This document shows positions 25,053-32,798 of a stretch of DNA of 52,023 bases, piece by piece (position 1 is the stretch's first letter; each line of letters opens with the position of its first letter). A program made the translations under genes and the position numbers. The DNA is from Amycolatopsis circi. Its GTDB lineage: Bacteria > Actinomycetota > Actinomycetes > Mycobacteriales > Pseudonocardiaceae. The notes under the pieces are model-generated. The model searched no databases. It saw nothing but the letters and a program-made list of their open reading frames with translations, and was not told the origin of the DNA. The stretch lies in NCBI RefSeq assembly GCF_003385235.1, contig NZ_PQIA01000057.1:1-52023 (forward strand), in the 5' to 3' direction.

Positions 25053-26321
25053 TCAGTCCGTTCCGGGGATCGGTTCCAGCGGGGCGGTCTTCGGGGTGTG
25101 ACCGGCCTCCTCGGCTTCCTTCAGCCCGCGGGTCGTCACGCGCGACGCGAACACGAACGCGGCGAGCGTCAGCCCGATCGCGGCGGCGACGAAGGTGGCG
25201 GCCGTCCCCTGCCAGCGCGCCAAAGCACCGCCCAGCAGCGCGCCCACCGGCACGACGCCGAGCACGATCAGCCGGTACGCGGCGGTGACCCGGCCCAGCA
25301 GTTCGTCCGGCACCGCGGCCTGGCGGAGCGTGCTCACCACGATCTGGTTCAGCGCCGTCGCGATCGCGCTCAGGAACATCAGGATCTCGACCAGGACGAC
25401 ACTGTGGGTCAGGCCGAGCGCCGCGTAACTGGCGGCGGGCACGAGGGCGGCGAGCCAGGTCACCGGTCCGCCGCCGAGCAGCGGCACCGCCTTGGACGCG
25501 ATCAGCGAACCGAGGATCGCGCCCGCCGCGGGCACCGCGATGAAGAACCCGTACCAGGACGTCGTCACGCCGAGCGGACCTGTCGCGAGCAGCACGAGCA
25601 GGCTGGCCGTGGCGGAGGAGAAGAAGTTGATCGAGGCGGAGATGAACGCGACCCGGCGCAGCAGCCGGTGTTCCCAGAAGTACGACCAGCCTTCCTTGAT
25701 GCTGCGCACGACGTCGCCCGCCGAATGCGTGCTGCCGCTGGTGTCGTGCGCGGTCGGCAGCATCCGCGGCAGGGTCACCAAGGCCAGCGCGGCGAGCGCG
25801 AAAAGCCCGGCGCTGGTGGAAAAGACGAGCACTGCCGACATCGCGAACAGCGCCGCGCCCGCAGGCGGTCCGATGAAGCTGTGGATCGCCGACTGGGTGG
25901 CGAACAGCCGGCCGTTCGCCCGCTCCAGGTCCTTGCGTTCGACTAGCCGCGGCGGGACCGTCAGCGCGGCGTTGTCCACCAGGGTTTCGGCGGTGCCGGT
26001 CAGGAAGACCGCCAGGTAGAGGATCGCGATGCTGTGCAGCTGCGCGACCAGCATCACCACCAGCAGCAGGAAACCGGCCGCCCGGACCGCGTTGCCCCAG
26101 ACCATGATGAACCGCCGGTCGACCCGGTCGGCGAGCGCTCCGGCGGGCAGGGTGAAGACCAGCCACGGCAGGAACTGCGCCACGGTGAGCCCGCCGATCA
26201 GCAGCGGGTCCCTGGTCACCAGCACGGCGAGCAGGGGCACGGCGGCGATCACCAGGCCGTCGCCCAAGTTCGACAGGACCTGCGACATCCACAGACGGGT
26301 GAAGCTACGCCCCAAGCTCAT
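25053..26321 (-). CDS. MFS exporter
   Basis: 422-aa major facilitator with about 12 predicted membrane segments, of the EntS/macrolide-exporter-like group found in many NRPS clusters. The N-terminal half has FTRLWMSQVLSNLGDGLV and the MFS motif A region GALADRVDRRF after TM2. The ATG at 26321 has GAGGAG 5 nt upstream. A GTG at 26327 would lie on that site. Its 5' end overlaps the sulfotransferase 3' end by 17 bp. Probable role: export of the operon's final product and self-protection. Confidence 0.88.
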   Translation of the reverse strand: MSLGRSFTRLWMSQVLSNLGDGLVIAAVPLLAVLVTRDPLLIGGLTVAQFLPWLVFTLPAGALADRVDRRFIMVWGNAVRAAGFLLLVVMLVAQLHSIAILYLAVFLTGTAETLVDNAALTVPPRLVERKDLERANGRLFATQSAIHSFIGPPAGAALFAMSAVLVFSTSAGLFALAALALVTLPRMLPTAHDTSGSTHSAGDVVRSIKEGWSYFWEHRLLRRVAFISASINFFSSATASLLVLLATGPLGVTTSWYGFFIAVPAAGAILGSLIASKAVPLLGGGPVTWLAALVPAASYAALGLTHSVVLVEILMFLSAIATALNQIVVSTLRQAAVPDELLGRVTAAYRLIVLGVVPVGALLGGALARWQGTAATFVAAAIGLTLAAFVFASRVTTRGLKEAEEAGHTPKTAPLEPIPGTD

Positions 26322-27075
26322 GTGCACTCCTCTGCGATCCTTGCCCGCTGGCTGGTTCCCTCTGCTCCGGATTCAGCGCCGCCCTGATCCGGTCGTGATA
26401 CGGCAGCTGGTCGCGTTCGTATCTCTCCGCGACGAGCTGAAGTTCGGCGGGCAGTTCCTCCCGGGTGCGGGACGCGACGCCCAGCGCAGTCGACGCGCTC
26501 GCCCCGGCGTGCCAGCGTCCGGTGGTCCCCCAGCTCGGCGGCGGCTCCTTCCGGAACGCGAGCGAGCCGGGCACGAACGGGATGCCCATCGCCGCGCAGT
26601 ACGCCGTCATCTCCTGCTCCGGGTCGCGGACCATCCGGTCGCCGTCGACCAGGTGCATCGGCATTCCGGCGGCGCGGACGGTGGCCACGATGTCCCACAG
26701 GTTCCGGAATCCCATCGCCCGCGATGTCGCGTCGGCCTGCATCACGAGGTGCGAGCGCACGGTGTCGCGCGGGTTCCGGATCATCGCCGCGTGCTGGCAG
26801 CGGCGCACGAAAGCCGGGTTCGCGCCGAGCCGGTCGAGGGGAAAGTCCGTGGTGTCCTTGAAGAACACCGGCCGCGTCGCCGCGGTTTCGAGGAGCGCGG
26901 CCATCACCTCGTCCTGGCTCGCGCAGGTCTGGTCGGCTACCTCCGCGGTGCCGAAATCGCACACGCGCGAGAACGGTTCGTGGACCACCAGGAAATCGCC
27001 GCGCTCGTACATCGCGCGTTCGAACGCGGTCGACCGCGACCGCGGCACGCACCACAAGGCCAGCAGTTCGGTCAC
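26305..27075 (-). CDS. PAPS-dependent sulfotransferase-like protein
   Basis: 256 aa. An N-terminal P-loop-like 5'-phosphosulfate motif CVPRSRSTAFERAM replaces the usual PRSGTT, and a 3'-phosphate-binding region MIRNPRDTVRSHLVM follows at about residue 110. The KDTTDFPLDRL segment lies between. This is the bacterial sulfotransferase layout. The start is a GTG overlapping the upstream hydrolase stop (GTGA). With CysD and CysNC in the same operon it forms a complete sulfate-activation and transfer set. In an AmCP/transketolase pathway the best guess is sulfation of a hydroxyl on the diamino-dihydroxy acid, to be displaced by an amine during ring closure. Confidence 0.78.
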   Translation of the reverse strand: MTELLALWCVPRSRSTAFERAMYERGDFLVVHEPFSRVCDFGTAEVADQTCASQDEVMAALLETAATRPVFFKDTTDFPLDRLGANPAFVRRCQHAAMIRNPRDTVRSHLVMQADATSRAMGFRNLWDIVATVRAAGMPMHLVDGDRMVRDPEQEMTAYCAAMGIPFVPGSLAFRKEPPPSWGTTGRWHAGASASTALGVASRTREELPAELQLVAERYERDQLPYHDRIRAALNPEQREPASGQGSQRSAHELGA

Positions 27076-28160
27076 GACTTCGCCTCCAGCAGCGAGTTGT
27101 CCAGTTCCCGCAGGGCCGTCCGCAGGATCCGGACGCCCGCGAGGTATTCCGCGATCGCGATGTGCTCCCCGTCGGTGTGGTTCTGATACGGGTCGCCGGG
27201 GCCGTAGGTGGCCATCGGAACGGTCCAGGTGCGGCTCAGCGTGTTCATGTCGCTGGTGCCGGTTTTGAGGCTGTACCGGGGTTTTCGCCCTTCGATGGCG
27301 ATGGCGCGGGACAGCGCGCGCACGCACGGGGAACTTCGCGGTACGGCAACCGGCGGGACCTCGTATCTCAACGTCACCGCTATGTGCTCGCCCAAAATCG
27401 TCGAGACTTGCTGCCGCAGTTCCTCGGGCGACGTGTGCGGCGGAGTCCGGAAGGACAGCGAGCAACTGCTGGAGAACGGCTCGAAGCTGCCGTTCTTGAC
27501 GACCATTCCCACGTCGGCGAAGTTCGCGTTACCGCGTGTCGAGAAGACATCGAGAAGCCGGGCCAGCGCTCCGATGAGCGTCTCGCTCGACTTCAACTCG
27601 GGCGTCGCGGTGTGCGTCCGCGTGACCTCGCACCGTACGTCGAGCTGGACCATTCCCTTGTAGCCCACCGTTACCGTCGACGACCCGCTCGGCTCCCCCA
27701 CCAATACGGCGTCCGGCACCGGCACGGTCTCACGGACGTGCTCGGCACCGCGCGAGGACAATGCTTCTTCCTCGACCACGCCGATCCAGTGGACGCGCAG
27801 GCCGAGGTCGCGGCTGGTGAGCGCAGCGACCAGCATCGCGATCAGCGGCCCCTTGGCGTCAACAGCGCCGCGGCCGCGAATGTGGGTGTCGCCGTGCTCG
27901 AAGGGCACCTCGCCGGGAACGGTGTCAAGGTGGCTCAGCAACACGACCGTCCGCGCGCCGCACCCGACGATCGCGTGCACATTTCCGACGTCGTCAAGGA
28001 AACTCTCCGCGCCGAATCCAGTCGCGACGTCGCGCAACCGCTCGGCCAGCTGCCGCTCCTCGCCGGAGACGGACGGGATCGACACCGCCTCGGCCAGCAG
28101 CGCGACCGCCGCGCTGTCGACCAGCTCGCCCTCCCGCGTGCTGAAATCCTGAATCGTCAT
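27072..28160 (-). CDS. lysK: LysK-like [LysW]-amino acid hydrolase (M20 family)
   Basis: 362-aa M20 metallopeptidase. Metal ligands and catalytic residues are visible: LLSHLDTVPG (His, Asp), GRGAVDAKGPL (Asp), VVEEEALSSRGA (catalytic Glu pair), DAVLVGEPSG (Glu) and the C-terminal His in NHTDGEH. The KTGTSDMN segment is typical of LysK and ArgE-like deacylases. In lysine or arginine biosynthesis LysK releases the product from the C-terminal glutamate of LysW. Here it would release the completed diamino acid for NRPS loading. It overlaps both neighbours by 4 nt. Confidence 0.9.
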   Translation of the reverse strand: MTIQDFSTREGELVDSAAVALLAEAVSIPSVSGEERQLAERLRDVATGFGAESFLDDVGNVHAIVGCGARTVVLLSHLDTVPGEVPFEHGDTHIRGRGAVDAKGPLIAMLVAALTSRDLGLRVHWIGVVEEEALSSRGAEHVRETVPVPDAVLVGEPSGSSTVTVGYKGMVQLDVRCEVTRTHTATPELKSSETLIGALARLLDVFSTRGNANFADVGMVVKNGSFEPFSSSCSLSFRTPPHTSPEELRQQVSTILGEHIAVTLRYEVPPVAVPRSSPCVRALSRAIAIEGRKPRYSLKTGTSDMNTLSRTWTVPMATYGPGDPYQNHTDGEHIAIAEYLAGVRILRTALRELDNSLLEAKS

Positions 28161-28978
28161 GCCGGGCCCAGCCCCTTCCCGATCAAGGTTCCGCTTCCGC
28201 CGAGTGCTTCCGTCAGCGGTGCTTCCCCGCGTCCGTCGCAGATCTGCACCGCCTGCAGCCCCTTGCCGAGCGCTTCCGTCGCCGCGGCGATCTTCATCCG
28301 CATGCCCCCGCTCAGCGTCGGGATCAGCTCCTCGGCGTCGGCCACGCTCAACTCCGCGACGGTGGACGACGGATCGTCCGGTGAGGCCAGCAATCCGGCG
28401 GTGTCGGTGAACAACAGCAGCCGGTCCGCGCGCCAGGCGGCGGCGATCTCGCAGGCCAGCCGGTCGGCGTCCACATTGGTCGGTTGCCCGTCGGCGGTCA
28501 TGCCCGGCGGGCAGACAACCGGCACCATCTCCAGGGCGTGGACGGCGTCCAGCAGGCGAGGGTCCACGCTCACGACCCGGCCAGCCAGGTTGTCGCGCAC
28601 CACCCGGGTGCGGCCGTCGGCCACCGCTCGGATCGCCGCTTTGCGCTCGGTGCGGACGAGTCCTCCGTCCATTCCGGACAGTCCGACCGCCGGGACGCCG
28701 CGCTCTTGCAGCGCCGAGAGCAGCCGCGCTTGCGTACGGCCGCGCAAGGCCATCATCACCGCGGTGAGGGTGGCCGCGTCGGTGTATCTCGTCTGCATTC
28801 CGTCCGGGGACTGCAGGGTGCGGCGCGGCAGGCCGAGTTCGCCGATGGTCTGGTCGATGTCCCGGGATCCGCCGTGCACCACGGTGATCCGGTGCGTGCG
28901 CCACAGCGCCGCGAGGTCGTCGGCGATGCCGGTCCCGCGCTCCTGGAGGCTGCCGCCCCACTTCACGACAATTCTCAT
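28157..28978 (-). CDS. lysZ: LysZ-like [LysW]-L-glutamate/aminoadipate kinase
   Basis: 273-aa amino acid kinase of the ArgB/LysZ family: N-terminal VVKWGGSL, glycine loop TVVHGGSRDID, nucleotide region LLLFTDTAGLL and the closing SGGMRMKIAAATEAL. It phosphorylates the side-chain carboxylate of the LysW-bound amino acid, the activation step before LysY reduction. ATGA overlap with the hydrolase. With no alpha-aminoadipate synthesis genes present, LysW-glutamate is the more likely substrate than LysW-aminoadipate. Confidence 0.9.
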   Translation of the reverse strand: MRIVVKWGGSLQERGTGIADDLAALWRTHRITVVHGGSRDIDQTIGELGLPRRTLQSPDGMQTRYTDAATLTAVMMALRGRTQARLLSALQERGVPAVGLSGMDGGLVRTERKAAIRAVADGRTRVVRDNLAGRVVSVDPRLLDAVHALEMVPVVCPPGMTADGQPTNVDADRLACEIAAAWRADRLLLFTDTAGLLASPDDPSSTVAELSVADAEELIPTLSGGMRMKIAAATEALGKGLQAVQICDGRGEAPLTEALGGSGTLIGKGLGPA

Positions 28979-28983
28979 CGCGC

Positions 28984-29985
28984 TCACACCGGGTGCAATC
29001 CGGGGAAGGCCAGCCCGCTGCTCTCGGGGAGGCCGAGCAGGAGATTCATGCATTGCACGGCGCCGCCGGCCGCGCCCTTCACGAGGTTGTCGAGGCTGGC
29101 CATCACGAGCGCGCTGCCCCGGTTGTCGACCGCGATGCCGATGTCGCAGTAGTTCGAGCCGAGCAGCACCTTCGGATCCGGATAGCGGAACGCGCCGCGC
29201 GAGCTGGTGAGCAGGCGGACGAACGGTTCCGAGCCGTAGTCCTCGCGGTACAGCCCGATCAGCTCGCGTTCGCTCAGGTCGACTGCCACGCGCGCCAGCG
29301 TCTGGACGCCACGGACCTGCGGTGTCGCGGTGACCGTCATCGAGGACTCCACGCCGAGCGCCTCGGTCACTTCCGCTTCGTGCCGGTGGCCGAACGGTGC
29401 GAACACCCGCAATACGCCGCTGCGCAGCGCGTGGGAGTTCGACGTATCGGTGGATGCGCCGGAACCGCTGCTGCCTGTTCGGGCATCGACCTGAACCGAG
29501 CGGAGGAGACCGCGCTGCGCCAGCGGTGCGAGGCTGAGAATCGCGCAGGTGGCCATGCAGCCGGGAACAGCCACCCGGTCCGCGTCCACGATCTGCTTGC
29601 GGTGCAACTCCGGCAGCCCCCGGACGAACGCGGGGTCGCCTTCGCGGTTCCAGCCGTAGTAGCGCTGCATGAGCGCGGCGTCCTCGATCCGGAAGTCCGC
29701 GGTCAGGTCGACGATCTTCGGGGCGTACGCGCTGACCTCGTCGAGAATCTTGCTCGTGGAACCGTGCACGCCCGCCAGGAACACGAGGTCCACCGGCTCC
29801 AGGTCGGCGCGCTGCCGGTACCGCAGGCCGCTCCCGCGCAGCGGCGGGTGCGCGGTCTCGACGGCCCGGCCCGCGTGCGTGTCCGAGGTGACGGCGACGA
29901 CCTCGACTCCGGGGTGGTGGACGAGCAGCCGGAGCAGTTCGCCGCCCACGAACCCCCGGCCGCCCACCACCGCTATCCGCTTCAT
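28984..29985 (-). CDS. lysY: LysY-like [LysW]-semialdehyde dehydrogenase (ArgC family)
   Basis: 333 aa. N-terminal NADP-binding MKRIAVVGGRGFVGGELLRL, catalytic cysteine in VPGCMATCAIL (about residue 150), the SGSGAST segment and the histidine region FAPFGHRHEAEV. It reduces the acyl phosphate made by LysZ to an aldehyde on the carrier protein. Separated from lysZ by 5 bp and overlapping lysX by ATGA. The resulting LysW-glutamate-semialdehyde is the acceptor expected by the transketolase encoded upstream in the same operon. Confidence 0.92.
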   Translation of the reverse strand: MKRIAVVGGRGFVGGELLRLLVHHPGVEVVAVTSDTHAGRAVETAHPPLRGSGLRYRQRADLEPVDLVFLAGVHGSTSKILDEVSAYAPKIVDLTADFRIEDAALMQRYYGWNREGDPAFVRGLPELHRKQIVDADRVAVPGCMATCAILSLAPLAQRGLLRSVQVDARTGSSGSGASTDTSNSHALRSGVLRVFAPFGHRHEAEVTEALGVESSMTVTATPQVRGVQTLARVAVDLSERELIGLYREDYGSEPFVRLLTSSRGAFRYPDPKVLLGSNYCDIGIAVDNRGSALVMASLDNLVKGAAGGAVQCMNLLLGLPESSGLAFPGLHPV

Positions 29986-30851
29986 GCCGATTCCTTCTCT
30001 GCGAGTACGCCGCCCGCGCACAGGTCGACAATCCGAGCCGCGACGTCGACGCCGGTCGCGCTCTCGAAACCGCGGAACTCCGGCCGGGAATTCACTTCGA
30101 GCACCAATCGACGCCCGTCTGCGCCTTCGACCAGGTCCACGCTCGCCACCTGAGCGCCCACGGCTGCCGTCGCTTCGAGGCACAACCGGCGCACTTCGTC
30201 GTCGGGAGCGAGCAACTCGACCGCAGCGCCCCGCGCCACGTTGTTGCGCCAGTCCGTGCCCGAGCGGACGATCGCGCCGAGAAAGTCGCCGTCGACCACG
30301 ATGCCCCGGAAATCCGGCGAACCGGGCCGGACCGCCTCCTGGACGATCGCGGTCCGCATCGCCGCCGACGGCAGTTCCGCGCAGTGTTCCAGCACGGCCT
30401 CGGCGGCGTAACGGTCGGTGATCAGGCTGACCCGCTTGCCCCACGACGAACCGAGCGGCTTGACGACCACCGGGTAGCCGATCGCTTCGATCGCCAGCAA
30501 TCCCGCTTCGGGGGTCTGCGCGAGCAGCGTCGTCGGCGTCGGGATCCCGGATTGGCGGAGCCGCAGGTAGGTCGACCATTTGCTGCCGCAGATCCGGCTC
30601 GACGCGGCGTCGTTGACCGGGTACGCGCCGAACGCTTCGAGCGTCTCGGCCATCAGCAGCGCGCGCTGCGCGGAGATCTCGCGGTTGAGCACCGTGAGAC
30701 CCGGCAGCCGGTCGAGCTGCTCCGGCGCGAACGACACGGCGCGGGGATCGATCCGGTGCACCGGAAGGCCGCGATTGTCCATTTCGGACAGCAGGCGGCG
30801 CTCCTCGTACCGGACGACCGACAGCACGATCCCCAGCGCTGCGGCGTTCAT
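29982..30851 (-). CDS. lysX: LysX-like [LysW]-amino acid ligase (ATP-grasp)
   Basis: 289-aa ATP-grasp ligase of the RimK/LysX group. ATP-binding YPVVVKPLGSSWGKRVSL, a Mg/catalytic region ending in LVLEVNSRPEFRGFE, and an N-terminal domain like LysX/ArgX. It forms the isopeptide bond between the side chain of the LysW C-terminal glutamate and the alpha-amino group of the substrate, protecting the amine. The LysX/ArgX motifs that separate glutamate from aminoadipate users could not be scored confidently. Coupled to lysW by an ATGA overlap. Confidence 0.92.
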   Translation of the reverse strand: MNAAALGIVLSVVRYEERRLLSEMDNRGLPVHRIDPRAVSFAPEQLDRLPGLTVLNREISAQRALLMAETLEAFGAYPVNDAASSRICGSKWSTYLRLRQSGIPTPTTLLAQTPEAGLLAIEAIGYPVVVKPLGSSWGKRVSLITDRYAAEAVLEHCAELPSAAMRTAIVQEAVRPGSPDFRGIVVDGDFLGAIVRSGTDWRNNVARGAAVELLAPDDEVRRLCLEATAAVGAQVASVDLVEGADGRRLVLEVNSRPEFRGFESATGVDVAARIVDLCAGGVLAEKESA

Positions 30852-31015
30852 TCGCCCCAATCCTCTTCGGACTCGGGCGCGATCGCGAGCTTCAGCGGAG
30901 CGGTCGAGAAGATTTCCAGCTCCGCCGAGCATTTCGGGCAGCTGACGATCTCGCCCGGGTAGCTGTCCGCCTGGATCTGGACGTCCCCGGCGCAGCTGAG
31001 GCATTCGGTGGTCAT
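30848..31015 (-). CDS. lysW: LysW-type amino-group carrier protein (internal start)
   Basis: 55-aa acidic carrier protein with the zinc cysteines C5-x2-C8 and C26-x2-C29 and the diagnostic C-terminus EDWGE, whose last glutamate carries the growing amino acid. An internal ATG at 31015 is preceded at good spacing by AGGGAAGGGG, so a free 55-aa carrier can be made. The same frame is open upstream through the entire transketolase C-subunit with no stop codon, so a fused form is also encoded. Overlaps lysX as ATGA. Confidence 0.92.
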   Translation of the reverse strand: MTTECLSCAGDVQIQADSYPGEIVSCPKCSAELEIFSTAPLKLAIAPESEEDWGE

Positions 31016-31963
31016 GTGCGTCCCCTTCCCTGTCGGTTGAAGTTCTCCGGTGAAAGCCAGCACCCGGCGGAGAACGGAGCCGGCGTCGAGCCTGCCCGCC
31101 GCGAGCAGGTCCGCGTGCGAGCCGGGGGCCAGGAAGCCGTCGAGGCCGATCGGCAGCCAGCGGATCCCGCGTGCGCCGGCCGCCGCGGCGACCTGCGCGC
31201 CCATGCCGCCGGAGGGCCAGGCTTCTTCCAAAGTGACCAGCCATCGGCATGCGTCGGCGATGAGGTCGTCGACCGCGGCGGCCGATTCCGGATCGACCGT
31301 GTGCACGTTGATCACCTGTGCGCGGCAGCCCTCCGCCGTCAGCCCGCGCGCGACTTCCAGCGCCGTCAGCAGCATCTCGGGTCCGGTGGCGACCAGCGCG
31401 ACGTCCTGCCCGGCGCGGACCTCTTGCGGCACACCGAGTTCGGGTTCGGGCAAGCCGCTGAAAACCGGCGAGTCCTTGCGTCCGAGCCGGAGGTAGGTCG
31501 GGCCGTCGTACTCCAGGCACTGCTCCAGCAGCGAGACTGTCTGGCGCGCGTCGGCCGGGACGACGACGCGCATGTTCGGCAGCGCGTTCATCAGCGCGAG
31601 GTCTTCGGCGCAGTGGTGCGTCGGACCGAGCCAGCCGCCGCTGACGCCGCCGTGCGTGCCGACGATGCACACCCGACGCCGCGGATAGGCGATGTCGAGC
31701 TTGATGAACTCGAAGGCCCGGCTCGCCGAGAACGCGGCGAAGGTGCACACGAGCGCGCGCCAGCCGAGGTGCTCCGCGCCCGCGGCGAGGCCGATGGCGG
31801 CGGATTCCGCGATGCCGACGTTGAGATATTCCATCTCGGGAGTTGGCGTGACAGATCCGGTGTCCGTGTCGACCACGAGCACGTTGTGCCGTATCGCCAG
31901 TTCCGGCAACGCGGTGGTGAAGGCGGCCCGGGTGCTTTTGCTCTCCGTTTTGGTGTCAACCAC
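30848..31963 (-). CDS. Transketolase C-terminal subunit, in frame with LysW (fusion)
   Basis: 371-aa open frame. Residues about 1-316 are a transketolase C-terminal subunit (pyrimidine-binding plus C-terminal domains): NVGIAESAAIGLAAGAEHLG contains the catalytic glutamate, followed by VGTHGGVSGGWLGPTHHCAED and the GPTYLRLGRK region. Residues 317-371 are LysW. The junction reads GELQPTGKGTHMTTECLSC, with no stop codon; the bases that encode TGKG form the ribosome site of LysW. With the N-subunit it should transfer a C2 ketol unit from a ketose phosphate to the LysW-bound semialdehyde. Fusing the carrier to the enzyme is unusual in my knowledge. GTG start at 31963, 8-bp overlap with the N-subunit. 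Confidence 0.85.
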   Translation of the reverse strand: MVDTKTESKSTRAAFTTALPELAIRHNVLVVDTDTGSVTPTPEMEYLNVGIAESAAIGLAAGAEHLGWRALVCTFAAFSASRAFEFIKLDIAYPRRRVCIVGTHGGVSGGWLGPTHHCAEDLALMNALPNMRVVVPADARQTVSLLEQCLEYDGPTYLRLGRKDSPVFSGLPEPELGVPQEVRAGQDVALVATGPEMLLTALEVARGLTAEGCRAQVINVHTVDPESAAAVDDLIADACRWLVTLEEAWPSGGMGAQVAAAAGARGIRWLPIGLDGFLAPGSHADLLAAGRLDAGSVLRRVLAFTGELQPTGKGTHMTTECLSCAGDVQIQADSYPGEIVSCPKCSAELEIFSTAPLKLAIAPESEEDWGE

Positions 31964-32798
31964 GGCCCGCGCCTCCCCGCCGCATCCCGGCTTCGACGCG
32001 TCGGCGCTTCGCCGCGTCGAGCCGGACGAAATGCGACACTGCCCGGCCCGCGAGGAGCCCTGCGCCGTTGCCCTTCACCGTCCGGCACACCACTGCCGTC
32101 GGCTCCCCCGTCGCCGCCGCGTCTTCCAATGCCGCACAAAGCGCAGACAGGTCGTGGCCGTCTGTTTCGACGGTGTGCCAACCGAAGCCGGACCACCGCT
32201 GGGCAGCCGGTGCGCCGTCGCTCACGTCGTGCACGGAGCCGGTCTGCTGGAAATCGTTCGCGTCCACGACCACGACGAGGTTGCCCGCGTCGACCGCCCG
32301 GCTCACCTGCGCCGCCTCCCAGACCGAACCCTCCTGCAGTTCGCCGTCGCCGACAAGGACGAAAGTCTTCGCGGAGCCAGCCTTGCGCTGCGCCCACGCC
32401 ACGCCGTTCGCCAGCGCGAGTCCGTGACCGAGCGAGCCGGTGGCGAATTCGACGCCGGGGACCGCGACGTTGCCGTGAGTCGCCAGGCGGCTGCCGGGGT
32501 GGCAGAAGGTGGGGATCTCTTCCGGCGGGAAGAACCCGCGTTCGGCGAGTGTCGCGTACAACGCCATCGCCGAATGTCCCTTGCTCAGGACGAAAACGTC
32601 GCGGTCTTTCGCTTCGGCGTCGGCAGGATTGTTGTTCAGGACGTGGAAGAACAGCGCGACCAGGATCTCCACCGAGGACATCGAACCGCCGAGATGCCCG
32701 CCCTCGGGTCCGGAGCACATCTCGACGATGTGCTCGCGGATGCGGTCCGCGCGGGCTTCCAGAGCCTCGACGTCCGGCTTGCGCACGGCTGTGGTCAC
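31956..32798 (-). CDS. Transketolase N-terminal (TPP-binding) subunit
   Basis: 280 aa from a GTG overlapping the aminotransferase stop (GTGA). It shows GGHLGGSMSSVEILVALFF, the LSKGHSAMALYATL histidine, ATGSLGHGLALANGVA and the thiamine-diphosphate motif GDGELQEGSVWEAA ending NLVVVVDANDFQQTG. Split transketolases of this type are known in archaea and in AmCP secondary-metabolite clusters, where they extend LysW-glutamate semialdehyde by two carbons to a dihydroxy-keto heptanoate skeleton. It is inseparable in function from the next gene. Confidence 0.92.
   Translation of the reverse strand: MTTAVRKPDVEALEARADRIREHIVEMCSGPEGGHLGGSMSSVEILVALFFHVLNNNPADAEAKDRDVFVLSKGHSAMALYATLAERGFFPPEEIPTFCHPGSRLATHGNVAVPGVEFATGSLGHGLALANGVAWAQRKAGSAKTFVLVGDGELQEGSVWEAAQVSRAVDAGNLVVVVDANDFQQTGSVHDVSDGAPAAQRWSGFGWHTVETDGHDLSALCAALEDAAATGEPTAVVCRTVKGNGAGLLAGRAVSHFVRLDAAKRRRVEAGMRRGGAGRG

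Noticed and set aside
27072..31015. Primary lysine or arginine biosynthesis through LysW
   Set aside because: No homocitrate/aminoadipate genes and no LysJ-type or ArgD-type aminotransferase are present; the set is embedded with transketolase, NRPS and sulfotransferase genes, pointing to secondary metabolism.
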